Origin: Bog-473 sp963744225
GTDB taxonomy: Bacteria > Actinomycetota > Acidimicrobiia > Acidimicrobiales > RAAP-2
NCBI GenBank assembly: GCA_963744225.1
Contig: CAVUSV010000003.1
Coordinates: 620,001 to 684,000 of the forward strand
Direction: 5' to 3'
DNA length: 64,000 nt
The position numbers were made by a program, and so were the translations under genes. The notes beneath the pieces were generated by a model that saw only the letters and a program-made list of their open reading frames with translations, did no database searches and was not told the DNA's origin. Below, piece by piece: positions 12,734 to 22,342 of this stretch. Numbering within the stretch: the first letter of the stretch is position 1; every line of letters begins with the position of its first letter.

Positions 12734-15154
12734 ATGGCCGGTACATTCCAAGATCTGCATGTTCTCGATCTGTCCTGGGGTATCGCGGGGCCGATGACGA
12801 CAATGTTCCTGGTTGACAACGGTGCCGATGTGGTCCGGATCGAACGCCCGGAGGGCGATCCATTCATCAGGCAGAGCGGTTACCGGGTGTGGAACCGCGG
12901 TAAGCGGAGCGTCGTGTTGGACTTGCACAGTGACGTCGGGCTCCGCCACTTCACCGACCTGGCGCGTACGGCCGACATCGTCATCGACAGTTTCTCGGCA
13001 GGCACCATGGAGGAGCTCGGGATCGACCACGAAAGCCTGAGCCGCGACAACCCCGCCCTCATCACCTGCTCGATCACCGCCTACGGAGACCATAGCGAGC
13101 ACCGAGACCGACCTGGGTACGACGGATTAGTGGCTGCACGTACGGGATTGCTCTTCGACCAGAAGGGACGACGCGGTACGGCGATGGAGTTCATCTGTGG
13201 CCGACCGGGGCCGCATCCCGAGTTCGACGCGCCAGAGGGTCTGGTCCGCGGCACCGACCGAGATGGCCCCATCTTTCCTCGGACGCCCTGGCCGAGCATC
13301 GGGGCGGCGTACTTCGCCACGCTCGGGATTGCCGCTGCTTTGCGGGCGCGGCAACGAAGCGGACTCGGCCAGAGGGTGACCACCTCACTGCTTCAGGGCG
13401 TACTCGGGGCGGCCTGCCTGAACTGGCAGAGGGTGGAAGACCCCGACGCCCCGTTGTACTGGATGTGGCCGGTCGATTCGCGGTCGATCGAGGGCTTGTA
13501 TCAGTGTGCGGACGGAAAGTGGGTACACCATTGGACGCTCCGCCCCCGGTGGGTCCTTGCCGCCGCCGAAGGGGAAAAGCTGACGGCGGTCGAGCCCGAT
13601 GCGGCTTATCGGGACGATCCCGATCGCGTGTCGATGGAGTCGGATGGACTCCTGACGGGCATCTTCCTGCATCCTCTCTTAACAGCGGCGTTCAAAAAGT
13701 TTCCCTCGGACGAATGGGTACGCGCCGCCGAAGAAGCGGGCCTGGGGATCACGACAGTTCGATCTCCAGGCGAAGCGCTGGCCGACAAGTCGTTCCTCGC
13801 CGACGGCTGCGTCGTAGAGATGGATGATCCTGACGAAGGCCGCATTCAGCACGCCGGGCCATTGCTGGAGTTCTCGGCGACACCAGGGTCCGTCAGGGGC
13901 CCCGCGCCCCGGCCAGGCGAGCATACGGACGAAGTCCTTGGCGCAGCTGTGAGCCGCAGCAAGACATCTGTGGTGCCTTTGCTGGCGGAGGATTTGCCGC
14001 ATCCGCTTGCGGGCATCCGCGTTTTGGATCTCGGTCTCGGAGTCGCTGGGCCCTTTACCGGCCGGGTTCTCGCCGACCTTGGGGCAGACGTGATCAAGGT
14101 CAACGCGCTGCACGATACCTATTGGAGCGGCACACACATGGGCCTCGGTACAAACCGTGGCAAGCGCAGCATCGCGCTGAATCTCAAGAACGCAGCGGGA
14201 CGAGCGGTGCTCGACAGACTGCTTGAGGACGCGGATGTGCTGGCGCTGAACTGGAGGCCCGGAGCAGCTGGCCGTCTCGGCCTCGACTACGAATCGTTAC
14301 GAAATCGTCATCCTCGGCTGGTCTATTGCAACACCCGGGGCTACGAAAAGGGACCACGGTCCGAATTGCCGGGGACCGACCAGAACGCAGCAGCCATGAC
14401 CGGCACGGAATGGGAAGACGGTGCCTGTGACGCAGGGAACCCACCCCTGTGGAGCAGGTCCAACATGGGGGACACCGGAAACGCGCTCCTGGCCGCCATC
14501 GCCATCGCCGCCGCGCTCTATCACCGGGAGAAAACGGGTGAGGGGCAGGCGGTGAGCACGTCGATCGTCAACGCAGGGCTGTTGCACACCTCGTACGCCT
14601 GGATCCGCGAGGATGGCACCGAAGCAGACTGGGGCCACGTGGATGCTGGACAGTTCGGGCTGTCCCCTTATTACCGGCTGTACCCGTGCGCCTCCGGCGA
14701 GTGGATCTTCCTGGCCGCCGTAACGCCCTTCGAGCAAGAGAGACTCTTCGACCTCTTGCCGGATTCACCCGACGACGACGACGCCGAGTCTCTTGCTCTG
14801 TGGCTCGGGTCCTACTTCGAGGAGACCGATGCGACGGAGGCCTTCAGGGTCCTCGATGACGGGGGAGTACCCATTGAAATCGTCGATGAGGAATTTTGTC
14901 GCAACATCTTTGACGACGTCGAAGCGAGGCGTCTGAACCTCGTCAGTGAGACGTGGTCGAGTGCTGTCGGTCGATTCGAAGATCCTGGCCTCCTGGTCAA
15001 CATCCGGCCGGCACAGCCCGTGATTCAACGGGGGCCCTGTGCTTGCGGCCAGCACACCAGCGAAATCCTGCGTGAGTTGGGCTATTCGGAGGACGACATC
15101 ACGACCATGATCGATGAACGTGCCGTATTGGATCCGTCCCGGACAGTTACGTGA
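12734..15154 (+). CDS. Tandem-domain CaiB/BaiF (family III) CoA-transferase
   Basis: An 806-residue protein with two fused family III CoA-transferase domains, about 1-405 and 420-800. Both begin with the Rossmann motif (VLDLSWGIAGPMTTMFLVDNG; VLDLGLGVAGPFTGRVLADLG). Family III enzymes form an aspartyl-CoA thioester. The Asp in RSNMGDTGNALL of the second half is in the right place, whereas the matching part of the first half (WPSIGAAYFATLG) has none. The N-half is probably structural or CoA-binding only. The ATG at 12734 with AAGGGG upstream is preferred over the GTG at 12716. It would activate an acid substrate with CoA from a donor thioester. Confidence 0.88.
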   Translation: MAGTFQDLHVLDLSWGIAGPMTTMFLVDNGADVVRIERPEGDPFIRQSGYRVWNRGKRSVVLDLHSDVGLRHFTDLARTADIVIDSFSAGTMEELGIDHESLSRDNPALITCSITAYGDHSEHRDRPGYDGLVAARTGLLFDQKGRRGTAMEFICGRPGPHPEFDAPEGLVRGTDRDGPIFPRTPWPSIGAAYFATLGIAAALRARQRSGLGQRVTTSLLQGVLGAACLNWQRVEDPDAPLYWMWPVDSRSIEGLYQCADGKWVHHWTLRPRWVLAAAEGEKLTAVEPDAAYRDDPDRVSMESDGLLTGIFLHPLLTAAFKKFPSDEWVRAAEEAGLGITTVRSPGEALADKSFLADGCVVEMDDPDEGRIQHAGPLLEFSATPGSVRGPAPRPGEHTDEVLGAAVSRSKTSVVPLLAEDLPHPLAGIRVLDLGLGVAGPFTGRVLADLGADVIKVNALHDTYWSGTHMGLGTNRGKRSIALNLKNAAGRAVLDRLLEDADVLALNWRPGAAGRLGLDYESLRNRHPRLVYCNTRGYEKGPRSELPGTDQNAAAMTGTEWEDGACDAGNPPLWSRSNMGDTGNALLAAIAIAAALYHREKTGEGQAVSTSIVNAGLLHTSYAWIREDGTEADWGHVDAGQFGLSPYYRLYPCASGEWIFLAAVTPFEQERLFDLLPDSPDDDDAESLALWLGSYFEETDATEAFRVLDDGGVPIEIVDEEFCRNIFDDVEARRLNLVSETWSSAVGRFEDPGLLVNIRPAQPVIQRGPCACGQHTSEILRELGYSEDDITTMIDERAVLDPSRTVT

Positions 15155-15273
15155 GCCAGTCTGCTCAAGTCACCCGCCCTGCTCCGATCCTCACCAATGA
15201 CAATCAGTATCTCTGGGACGCGGTGCGCGAGGTCCAGCTCGTAGCGGTTGTCGATGACGCGGCGGGGCGCTAA
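15151..15273 (+). pseudogene. 40-codon remnant of a DUF35-family gene
   Basis: GTG overlaps the CoA-transferase stop (GTGA) and the frame stops after 40 codons. The text RPAPILTNDNQYLWDAVREVQLVA lines up with RPAPVVTDDSIVFWDSAAQHRLIA at the start of the intact DUF35 protein at 23509-23904. The zinc-ribbon cysteines and OB fold are lost. It marks the decayed counterpart in the duplicated cluster; a very short functional peptide is less likely. Confidence 0.5.
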
Positions 15274-15276
15274 GCG

Positions 15277-16074
15277 ATGCCAGCGCCGCTTGAAGACCTG
15301 CTCAAGGATCTCCGGATGGAGACGCAGTGTCTCTCGACGATTCTTGGAGGTCTCGCACAGGGCCAATGGGCGGCGGAGACGCCGGCGGCGGGTTGGACGA
15401 TCGGTGATCAAGTGACGCACCTCGCCTACTTCGATGAAGCGGCAACTTTGGCCGCCCTTGACGAAGACGCGTTTGGTAGGCGAGCGGCTCAACTCGGGAC
15501 CCACGGTCCGGATTTCTCCGCATGGGTGGCAGCGCAATACAGAACCATGGGTCCGCTGGAAATGCGGCAGTGGTTCCAAGGGGCCCGGGAGAAACTCATC
15601 GCCACGTTTGAGACATTGGACCCCAGCGCTCGCTTGCCTTGGTATGGGCCGTCCATGAGTGTTGCGAGCTGCGTGACAGCGAGGCTGATGGAGACGTGGG
15701 CCCACGGGCAGGACGTCGCGGACACCCTGCAGATCGACTACCCGCAGTCCATTCGTCTGTACCACGTCGCCCATCTTGGTGTTCGCACCCGCTCGTTCTC
15801 GTTTGCAGTGCATGGCCTTGCGCCACCTGACGCACCGATCCGAGTCATTCTCGAAGCTCCCGACGGAAGTGAATGGGCGTGGGGCGATTCCAATGCGACG
15901 GAGCTCGTTACCGGCCCAGCCGTGGACTTCTGTTACGTGGTCACGCAACGCCGACATCTTCTCGATACGAATCTCGCCGTCGTTGGTCCCGCAGCAGCAG
16001 CTTGGCTCAACGTGGCACAGGCATTCGCGGGGCCGCCAACTCGTGCGAGGCCTCCCGCGCCGGGCAGACCCTGA
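15277..16074 (+). CDS. TIGR03084-type DinB/maleylpyruvate-isomerase-like protein
   Basis: A 265-residue protein. The N-terminal four-helix DinB-like domain has the family's metal-ligand His pattern: IGDQVTHLAYFDE (His in the helix 2 region), and METWAHGQDVADTL with the W-x-H motif. The C-terminal part (VHGLAPPDAPIRVILEAPDG) matches the second domain of TIGR03084 proteins. Relatives include mycothiol-dependent isomerases, so a mycothiol-linked isomerisation or metal-dependent step is possible. The ATG was chosen on homology. It is co-directional with the CoA-transferase and probably in its operon. Confidence 0.8.
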   Translation: MPAPLEDLLKDLRMETQCLSTILGGLAQGQWAAETPAAGWTIGDQVTHLAYFDEAATLAALDEDAFGRRAAQLGTHGPDFSAWVAAQYRTMGPLEMRQWFQGAREKLIATFETLDPSARLPWYGPSMSVASCVTARLMETWAHGQDVADTLQIDYPQSIRLYHVAHLGVRTRSFSFAVHGLAPPDAPIRVILEAPDGSEWAWGDSNATELVTGPAVDFCYVVTQRRHLLDTNLAVVGPAAAAWLNVAQAFAGPPTRARPPAPGRP

Positions 16075-16296
16075 ACCGAGTCCATCGCATTTGCCACGAT
16101 CACTCCGCGGAGACTTGGATCTGAATGCGAACTCTCAGTTGACGTCGCTGTCGGTCGACCTTGTCGGAGCCACCATCAGCTTCGCGTTGATCTGGAAGTT
16201 GTTCGTGCCGTTCGGTTGCCGCCGTCATGGGTTTTCTCCAGGGCCAGCTTTGGGCGACCGGGTACGGCAGGTCAGGGTCGCCGAACGTTCGATCGC

Positions 16297-17358
16297 TCAG
16301 AGGCCGTACAGCCGCGCCGCATTTCCGGCGACGATGAGGTCCCGCTCGGCATCGGGAATTCCTTCGAAGTTCCGTTCCACAACGCGTTGGGAGTTCGGCC
16401 ACGACGTTGCCGGATGCGGAAAGTCTGTGGACCACATGATGCGCTCGATTCCCAGAGCATGACGGTGTTGTAGACCGCGGGGGTCGTCTACGAAGGTGAG
16501 GTACATCTGGCGGTGGAAGTAGGTGCTCGGCTTGTCATCTAAGGCAGGGAAGTCGTAGGGACCCTCCGCCATCGAATCGAGGAGGTCGAGATAGAAGGGC
16601 ACCCAGCCAAGACTGGGTTCCACCAGGACGATCTTCAGTTCGGGGAATCGGGCAAGCACACCTGGAAGGATCCAAAAGGCAATGGTCTCCGCAAGGCGGA
16701 GCGGTGGCTGCGAGGTGAAGATCGCCTTTTGCGGCGTCGGATCCCTCCGAAAGACATCCCACAGCGATTGAACCAATCCAAGGTGCTGGCTGATCGACAT
16801 GCCCGACTCGGAGATCGTTGCCCAGACAGGATCGTAGCGAGCGTCGTGGTACTCGGGCAGGCCGACCTCCGAGGGGAAGGTGGGAATGTGGACGGCCCGT
16901 GCACCTTCAGCCGCCAGATAATTGAGCTGCTTCACCGCGAAGTCGATGTCGATCAGTGGCACTTGGTAGGCGGGCACGAACCGGGCAGGATTGACCGAAG
17001 CGAAGTTGAGCATGAAGCGGTTGAACGCTATCGAGGCCTCCTTCCAACCCTCTTGCATATGCGGATAGTGCCGGAAGGCGCTCACCTCGCTGTACAGGAT
17101 CTCTGCTTCAACGCCATCGCGATCCATCGCATTGAGCCGTTCGTTCGGTTCGTAATAGCCAGGGTTGGTGAACGCCTCGTGGCTGAACCCGGCGGCCATC
17201 ACTGAGGGATCGACGCCGCCCATCTCCTCTACGTGCTGCGCCTGCTCGGCCGCGATTGCGGTGTCCCATTCGTCGTGGAATTTGGCTGGCATTAAGGCTT
17301 TGATCTGCTCCGGTGTCACCTTGACGTGCGAATCAACGGAGATCAAACGTGTCGTCAT
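16297..17358 (-). CDS. Amidohydrolase-family (ACMSD-like) metal-dependent hydrolase 1
   Basis: A 353-residue TIM-barrel protein. It starts MTTRLISVDSHVKVTPEQI (first metal-site strand D-S-H), has MDRDGVEAEILYSEVS after helix 1, an SISQHLGL strand with a ligand-position His, and ends WSTDFPHPATSWPNSQ followed by NAARLYGL. The Asp in STDFPH is the conserved catalytic residue of the ACMSD-like decarboxylase/hydrolase branch. Decarboxylation or C-C/ring hydrolysis of a catabolic intermediate is expected. ATG 17358 has GGGAGG upstream. It shares about the same layout as the paralogue at 23952 and is divergent from tetR over an operator. Confidence 0.85.
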   Translation of the reverse strand: MTTRLISVDSHVKVTPEQIKALMPAKFHDEWDTAIAAEQAQHVEEMGGVDPSVMAAGFSHEAFTNPGYYEPNERLNAMDRDGVEAEILYSEVSAFRHYPHMQEGWKEASIAFNRFMLNFASVNPARFVPAYQVPLIDIDFAVKQLNYLAAEGARAVHIPTFPSEVGLPEYHDARYDPVWATISESGMSISQHLGLVQSLWDVFRRDPTPQKAIFTSQPPLRLAETIAFWILPGVLARFPELKIVLVEPSLGWVPFYLDLLDSMAEGPYDFPALDDKPSTYFHRQMYLTFVDDPRGLQHRHALGIERIMWSTDFPHPATSWPNSQRVVERNFEGIPDAERDLIVAGNAARLYGL

Positions 17359-17422
17359 GTGCCCTCCCAAGGAGAATCAAAGGCGACGGTGCGCCTCGAG
17401 TGAGGACTGCCGCCTGCCATTA

Positions 17423-17438
17423 CATAGTAGTTACAATG
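17423..17438. promoter_or_regulatory. Imperfect CATAG-N6-CAATG operator at the tetR promoter
   Basis: CATAG-TAGTTA-CAATG lies between the divergent amidohydrolase and tetR genes. One mismatch in the right half-site suggests weaker binding, as often seen for autoregulation. Confidence 0.6.
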
Positions 17439-17483
17439 TTGAACGTAGCATGGGTACCTAGCGCCCACAAGGGAAGCCGTAGA

Positions 17484-18179
17484 GTGGACGTCGTGACGAT
17501 CAAGTCGACGAACAGCCCACCCGACGAGGGCCCGCCTCCCGAACGAAATGGTGCGACTGGCGAGACCGACACTCGAGATCGAGTGGTCGGCGCTGCGATT
17601 GATTGCATTAATGACCTGGGGTTTTATCGGGGATCGAGCACGAACGAAATTGCCCGCCGCGCGGGAGTGACCTGGGGAGTCATTCAGTACTACTTCGGCA
17701 ACCGAGAGGGGCTCATGCTCGCGGTGCTAGAAGAAGGCGCGAACCATATGGTCGAGACGGTTGAAGCCGCGCGGATCGATGGTTCCAGCGCCGCGGAAAG
17801 AATGGCGCAACTTATCAACGCATTCTCCGCGCACTATGCAAGGCCGGACTACATCGCGAGCCTGCAAGTACTGCTCAACATGGACCACGATCCACGGACG
17901 AGCTCTGAAGTGCGAAAGACGATGCAGCTGGTCGCAGAGCGGTCGAACGCACACGTCCGCCGATTACTCCGAGATGCCCTCGGACCCGCAGCTACCAGGC
18001 CCGATGTAGCCACCACGATCTTTCTCGCCATACGCGGCTTCGCTTTGAGCCAACAGCTGCTCGATTCGATGGCCTACGACACCGTGGCGCCGAAGACGGA
18101 CCGCGCGGCCAGGCAGCGCCGGCTGCTCGCAGAGATCCTTGCTCCTTATGTCGAATCTGCGGCCACGCCTGGCGGATGA
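17484..18179 (+). CDS. TetR-family transcriptional regulator 1
   Basis: A 231-residue protein. The N-terminal HTH reads VVGAAIDCINDLGFYRGSST, NEIARRAGVTWGVIQYYFGN, REGLMLAVLEEG, a complete TetR DNA-binding domain at about residues 30-80. The ligand domain follows, ending RRLLAEILAPYV. Its recognition helix (AGVTWGVIQYYF) is nearly the same as that of the second TetR (AGVTWGAIQHQF), consistent with both binding the CATAG-N6-CTATG operators. GTG 17484 was chosen because AAGGGA lies upstream; ATG 17436 would start inside the operator. It probably represses the cluster until an acyl-CoA or substrate ligand binds. Confidence 0.85.
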   Translation: MDVVTIKSTNSPPDEGPPPERNGATGETDTRDRVVGAAIDCINDLGFYRGSSTNEIARRAGVTWGVIQYYFGNREGLMLAVLEEGANHMVETVEAARIDGSSAAERMAQLINAFSAHYARPDYIASLQVLLNMDHDPRTSSEVRKTMQLVAERSNAHVRRLLRDALGPAATRPDVATTIFLAIRGFALSQQLLDSMAYDTVAPKTDRAARQRRLLAEILAPYVESAATPGG

Positions 18180-18245
18180 GGCCGCGAGGAACGCAACTCG
18201 AGCTCGGCCGCTCGAGCGAAGAGTTCACGCATCCTAAAGAGGGCA

Positions 18246-19799
18246 ATGCCCCACCCTGAGCCCACAACGGTCTGGCGACTCGTCACCGCAGCTTCGGAGG
18301 ACCATCCCGAGCGTGTTCTCTTCAGAGACTCGCGGGGACGGTCCCTCACGACGGTCGAGTTGCGCGATGCCGCAGAGCGTCTCGCAGCGGGCCTCGGTGT
18401 GCAACGCGGTGAGGTTGTGTCTTGGCAGTTGCCCACCGTCCTCGAATCGATCGTGTTGTTGGCCGCACTGGCGCGAATCGGCGCCATCCAGAACCCGATC
18501 ATCCCGATGCTCCGTGAGCGAGACGTGCGCCATATCGTTACTACCACCGGGACAACGCTGTTGGTGGTCCCCGAGATGTGGCGTGGATTCTCGTACGGAG
18601 AAATGGCCGGCCGTATCGGAGAGGAACTCGGCATCGACGTCCTGACGCTCGCGCTCGAGGGCGCCACCGGGCGCGACCTTTGTCTGCCCTCTCACGATCC
18701 AATGAAGCTGGCTCCAGCGCCCACGACCGACGACGAGTGCCGCTGGGTGTACTTCACCTCGGGCACCACGGCGTTGCCGAAAGGTGTCCGCCACACCGAT
18801 GCTTCGGTGATCGCCTCGTCCTTCGGCATGACTGACGGCCTCGGCATCCGAATGGGTGACGTCTATCCGATCGCGTGGCCCATCGCCCATATCGGTGGTA
18901 TCACGATGGTCGCTGCGGTCTTGCGCGCTGGTGGTGAGCTCGTACTCTTCGACTCGTTTGATCCGGGCACGACGGGTGAGCGCATGGCCGACGTCCAGCC
19001 GACGATCCTCGGGACGGGCGTGCCGTTCTTCCGGGCGTACCTTGAAAGTCAGCGGCGCCACGGACACGAGCCGCTCTACCCAGCGCTGCGCGCCTTTGCC
19101 GCTGGCGGCGCACCCACCCCTCCGGAGATCCTCAAGGAGCTCGGAGAGGTCTTCGGGATCGACGTCCTCATCAACTCCTGGGGTCTCACTGAGTTCCCCA
19201 TCGCCTCTTGCCCGTCGCCGTCGGATCCCACGGAGAAGCTGGCCCAAACCGTGGGCCGGCCGGCGCCACATGTCGAAGTCCGAGTCGTGGACGGAGAACT
19301 CAGGTTGAAGGGCCCTCAGTGCTTCGTCGGCTACGTCGATGCAGCGTTAGACGCCGCTGCATTCGACGATGAGGGCTGGCTCCGGACCGGCGACCTCGGC
19401 GAGGTCGATGCCGAAGGTTTCGTCCACATCACCGGGCGGCTCAAGGACGTGATCATTCGCAACGGCGAGAACATCTCCGCACTCGAGCTCGAAGATGTTC
19501 TCCTCCGGCTGCCCGAGATCGTGGACGTCGCCGTCTTGGGAGTTCCCGATGCGCGGACCGGTGAGCGAGTCTGTGCCGTGGTCGTACCAGCTTCTGGACG
19601 CAAAGTCGACTTGGATACGATCACCATGCACTGCACCGCGCAAGGAATTGCCCGCCAGAAGATACCCGAACAGCTTGAGGTTGTTGACCAGATCGACCGC
19701 AATCCGATGGGCAAGGTGGTCAAGACGGAGCTACGGGAAAGGGTCCTCTCCGGGGGTGCACGACCAGTCCGCGATCGCTCTGACGTGACTCGTACTTGA
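18246..19799 (+). CDS. AMP-dependent acyl-CoA synthetase/ligase
   Basis: A 517-residue member of the ANL superfamily. Motifs in order: the P-loop YFTSGTTALPKGVRHT, LINSWGLTEFP (A5), GWLRTGDLG (A7), GRLKDVIIRNGENISALELE (A8) and NPMGKVVKTEL with the catalytic Lys (A10). It converts a carboxylic acid, ATP and CoA to acyl-CoA. The closest layout is that of cyclohexanecarboxylate/fatty acid-CoA ligases. It follows tetR by 66 bp on the same strand. With two CoA-transferases in the cluster, it probably performs the first activation and the transferases then recycle CoA. Confidence 0.9.
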   Translation: MPHPEPTTVWRLVTAASEDHPERVLFRDSRGRSLTTVELRDAAERLAAGLGVQRGEVVSWQLPTVLESIVLLAALARIGAIQNPIIPMLRERDVRHIVTTTGTTLLVVPEMWRGFSYGEMAGRIGEELGIDVLTLALEGATGRDLCLPSHDPMKLAPAPTTDDECRWVYFTSGTTALPKGVRHTDASVIASSFGMTDGLGIRMGDVYPIAWPIAHIGGITMVAAVLRAGGELVLFDSFDPGTTGERMADVQPTILGTGVPFFRAYLESQRRHGHEPLYPALRAFAAGGAPTPPEILKELGEVFGIDVLINSWGLTEFPIASCPSPSDPTEKLAQTVGRPAPHVEVRVVDGELRLKGPQCFVGYVDAALDAAAFDDEGWLRTGDLGEVDAEGFVHITGRLKDVIIRNGENISALELEDVLLRLPEIVDVAVLGVPDARTGERVCAVVVPASGRKVDLDTITMHCTAQGIARQKIPEQLEVVDQIDRNPMGKVVKTELRERVLSGGARPVRDRSDVTRT

Positions 19800-19930
19800 G
19801 TTCGTCGCCTGACCAATGTATCGATGGTCCAGCACCACGAGGACGCGGTCGGAGCTCGTTTCAGGTGGGCGTTCGACGAGAGACCGTGGCCCCGTTTGCG
19901 CTCGGGCATCTCGCATCGGGTGTCGCTCGC

Positions 19931-22331
19931 TCACTCGACCCAGTGCTCCTCAAAGACCGCCTTGGCGTCGACGAGCTTGTCGATCTCGGCATCATTGAAG
20001 TCATGCTCGAGGAGGATTTCGCGCGTGTGCTGGCCGCACACAGGCGGCGGTCCCCAGATCCGGCCCGGGGTGTCCGAGAAATAGATGGTTTTGCCGAAAT
20101 GTTCGAAGCTTCCGAGCTTGGGATGCTGTTGGTGCACGACGAGCTCGTGGGCGTCCATCTCGGCGTCGTCGAAGATGCGTCGCCCGAAGTCGTCGTCGCA
20201 TAGCTCGCACGGAATGCCGTTGGTGTCGAGAGTATCGAATACCTCGGCGCCGGAGCGGGCACGGAACCATGGCTCAAGATGCGCCGCATCGAGCGCGTCG
20301 GGTTCGACCCCGGTGGTTGTAGCGAGCCCCTTCCGCTGTGCTTCGGTCACCGCGGCGAGGCAGGCCCAGCCATCGCTCGTCTCGTAGAGTCGGTAGCAGG
20401 GGCCTAGTCCGAGCTGCATACGGTCGAGGCGCGGACGGGGGAGCGCCGTGCCGTCGGCTTTGGTGGCGGCCATCGACGCGAGGAGCATGCCGGCGTTGAG
20501 GATCGAGGTGTCAACGCTCTGCGCCTTGCCGGTTCGGGCCCTGTGATAGAGGGCTTGGATGACGCCGATGGCTGAAAAGAACCCGTTGCCGGTGTCGCCC
20601 AGCGAGGTCAAGCTCCAGAAGGGCTTGCCTCCATTCCAGCAGCCACCATCTTCCCAGGTGATGCCCGCGAGCGAGCACCCGGTCTGGTCGTTGCCGGGTG
20701 AATCGGAACGGGGGCCGCGGTCAAAGCCGCGCGTGTGGCAGTAGATGATGTCGGGGTTGATCTCACGGAGTGACGCCTCGTCACACTTGAGCCGCGTGAG
20801 CGCATCGCGCCGCATGTTCGAGTGCACGACGTCAGCCTTCGCGACGAGCTGATGGAATACCGTGAGACCCTCGGGGGTCTTGAGGTCGATACCGATGCTG
20901 CGCTTCCCACGGTTTGCGCCGTAGGCGATGTGTTGGGCGTGCCACCACGGGTCTCGCCAGGCGTTGACCTTGATCACGGTGGCCCCTAGGTCGGCGAGCA
21001 CCTGAGTGCCGAACGGACCGGCGACCGCAAAGCCGATATCGAGCACGGTGATCCCTTCGAGCGGTGTCCGGTCCGTCCGTGCCGGGACGGCCGGAGCGCT
21101 CACTCGTGGAGGCGATCCACCCCCGAGCACCTCACCGGTGTGCTCCCCGACGCGCGGCACCCGACGCTTCACCTCTCCCGGGGTGCGGCTCAGCCCGTAG
21201 AGGATGCCGGCCTGCCGCAGCGTCCCGTGCTCGGGATGGTCGACGTCGACCACAGCACCCTCCGCGAGCAGCGCCGCGTCTTGGAGGGCCTCCTCAGGCG
21301 TACGTACCGGCTGGAGTGGTACTCCCGCCTCCGCCGCCACGGCGACCCATTGGTCACTCGGGAACCGGCGGAACGCCTCCACCATCTCGGGGAAGTAGTG
21401 GGCGAGGATCACGATGTTCTCGGGGTCGGGTCCGATGCGCTCAGGATCGTTCACCACCTGCCGGACATCTCGGCGCACCGCGAGCGTGTCGCCGGCAGCG
21501 CTGCTGAGGGCGAAGCGAGGGTGTGGCACCCACTGCTCAATCCAGCGACCATCAGCGCAGAGGAAGAATCCCTTCGGTGCGCGCCGGTCGTAGACCCACG
21601 ACCGGTACCCGACTGCGTCGGGCCGTCCGACGCGCTGCCATTTTGAGGAGGTCGCACTCAGCGCCGCCTGGAACAGCGAGGTTTCAACGTGCTGTCCCCG
21701 GCCGGTGTGTTCCCGGGCGAAGAGGGCCGCGTTGATGCCGGTCGTGGCAAGGAATGCAGTGCCCATGCTGAGCCACGGCGTGTAAGTGAAGATCGGTCCG
21801 CCACGCGGCGACCCGGGCTCCATGCCTTCGGGGATTTCCAGGTCGGCGAGAAACGGTTCCTCGCCGTGCATGTAAGGGACGGCGCCGCCGTCGTGGCTGC
21901 GTTGGACATCGAGGATCCCGAGCCGGGCAGCGACGAGCGCCTCGTAGCCCGGCCGGTCGCGGTGCGCGGTGTGCGGACCGTAGGCGGTGATCGAGCAGAC
22001 GACGAGCCGTGGATTGTGGGCCAGCAAGGTGTCCGGCGTCGAGCCCGAGCCGAGCCATCGTGCCCGGCGAGAAGGCTTCGAGGACGACGTCAGACTCGTC
22101 GACCAGGGTGAGAAACCGGGCACGATCGTCGGCCAGCTTCAGGTCCAGTGCGACGCTACGACGTCCCCGCAGCCAGACGTCGTATCCAGCGGTCCCCCGG
22201 AAGGGATCACCATTAGGTGGCTCCACCTTGACCACATCAGCGCCATGATCGGCCAGAAGCATGCCGGTGATCGGGCCGGCTATGCCCCAGGACAGGTCGA
22301 GAACGCGGATGCCGTCAAGGACGCTGGTCAT
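19931..22331 (-). pseudogene. Tandem-domain CaiB/BaiF CoA-transferase 2, single frameshift
   Basis: The N-terminal frame starts MTSVLDGIRVLDLSWGIAGP and runs to ARLGLDA near 22034. The protein then continues in another frame from DTLLAHNPRLVVCSITAYG to the stop at 19931. Deleting one G in a GG pair restores about 800 residues. As in the first CoA-transferase, the C-terminal half carries the catalytic-position Asp (SLTSLGDTGNGFF) and the N-terminal half does not (WLSMGTAFLATTG). It follows the thiolase-like gene by 11 bp, so it is the last gene of a three-gene operon. Conservation on both sides of the shift makes a sequence error plausible. Confidence 0.82.
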
Positions 22332-22342
22332 GGAGGTTCCCC

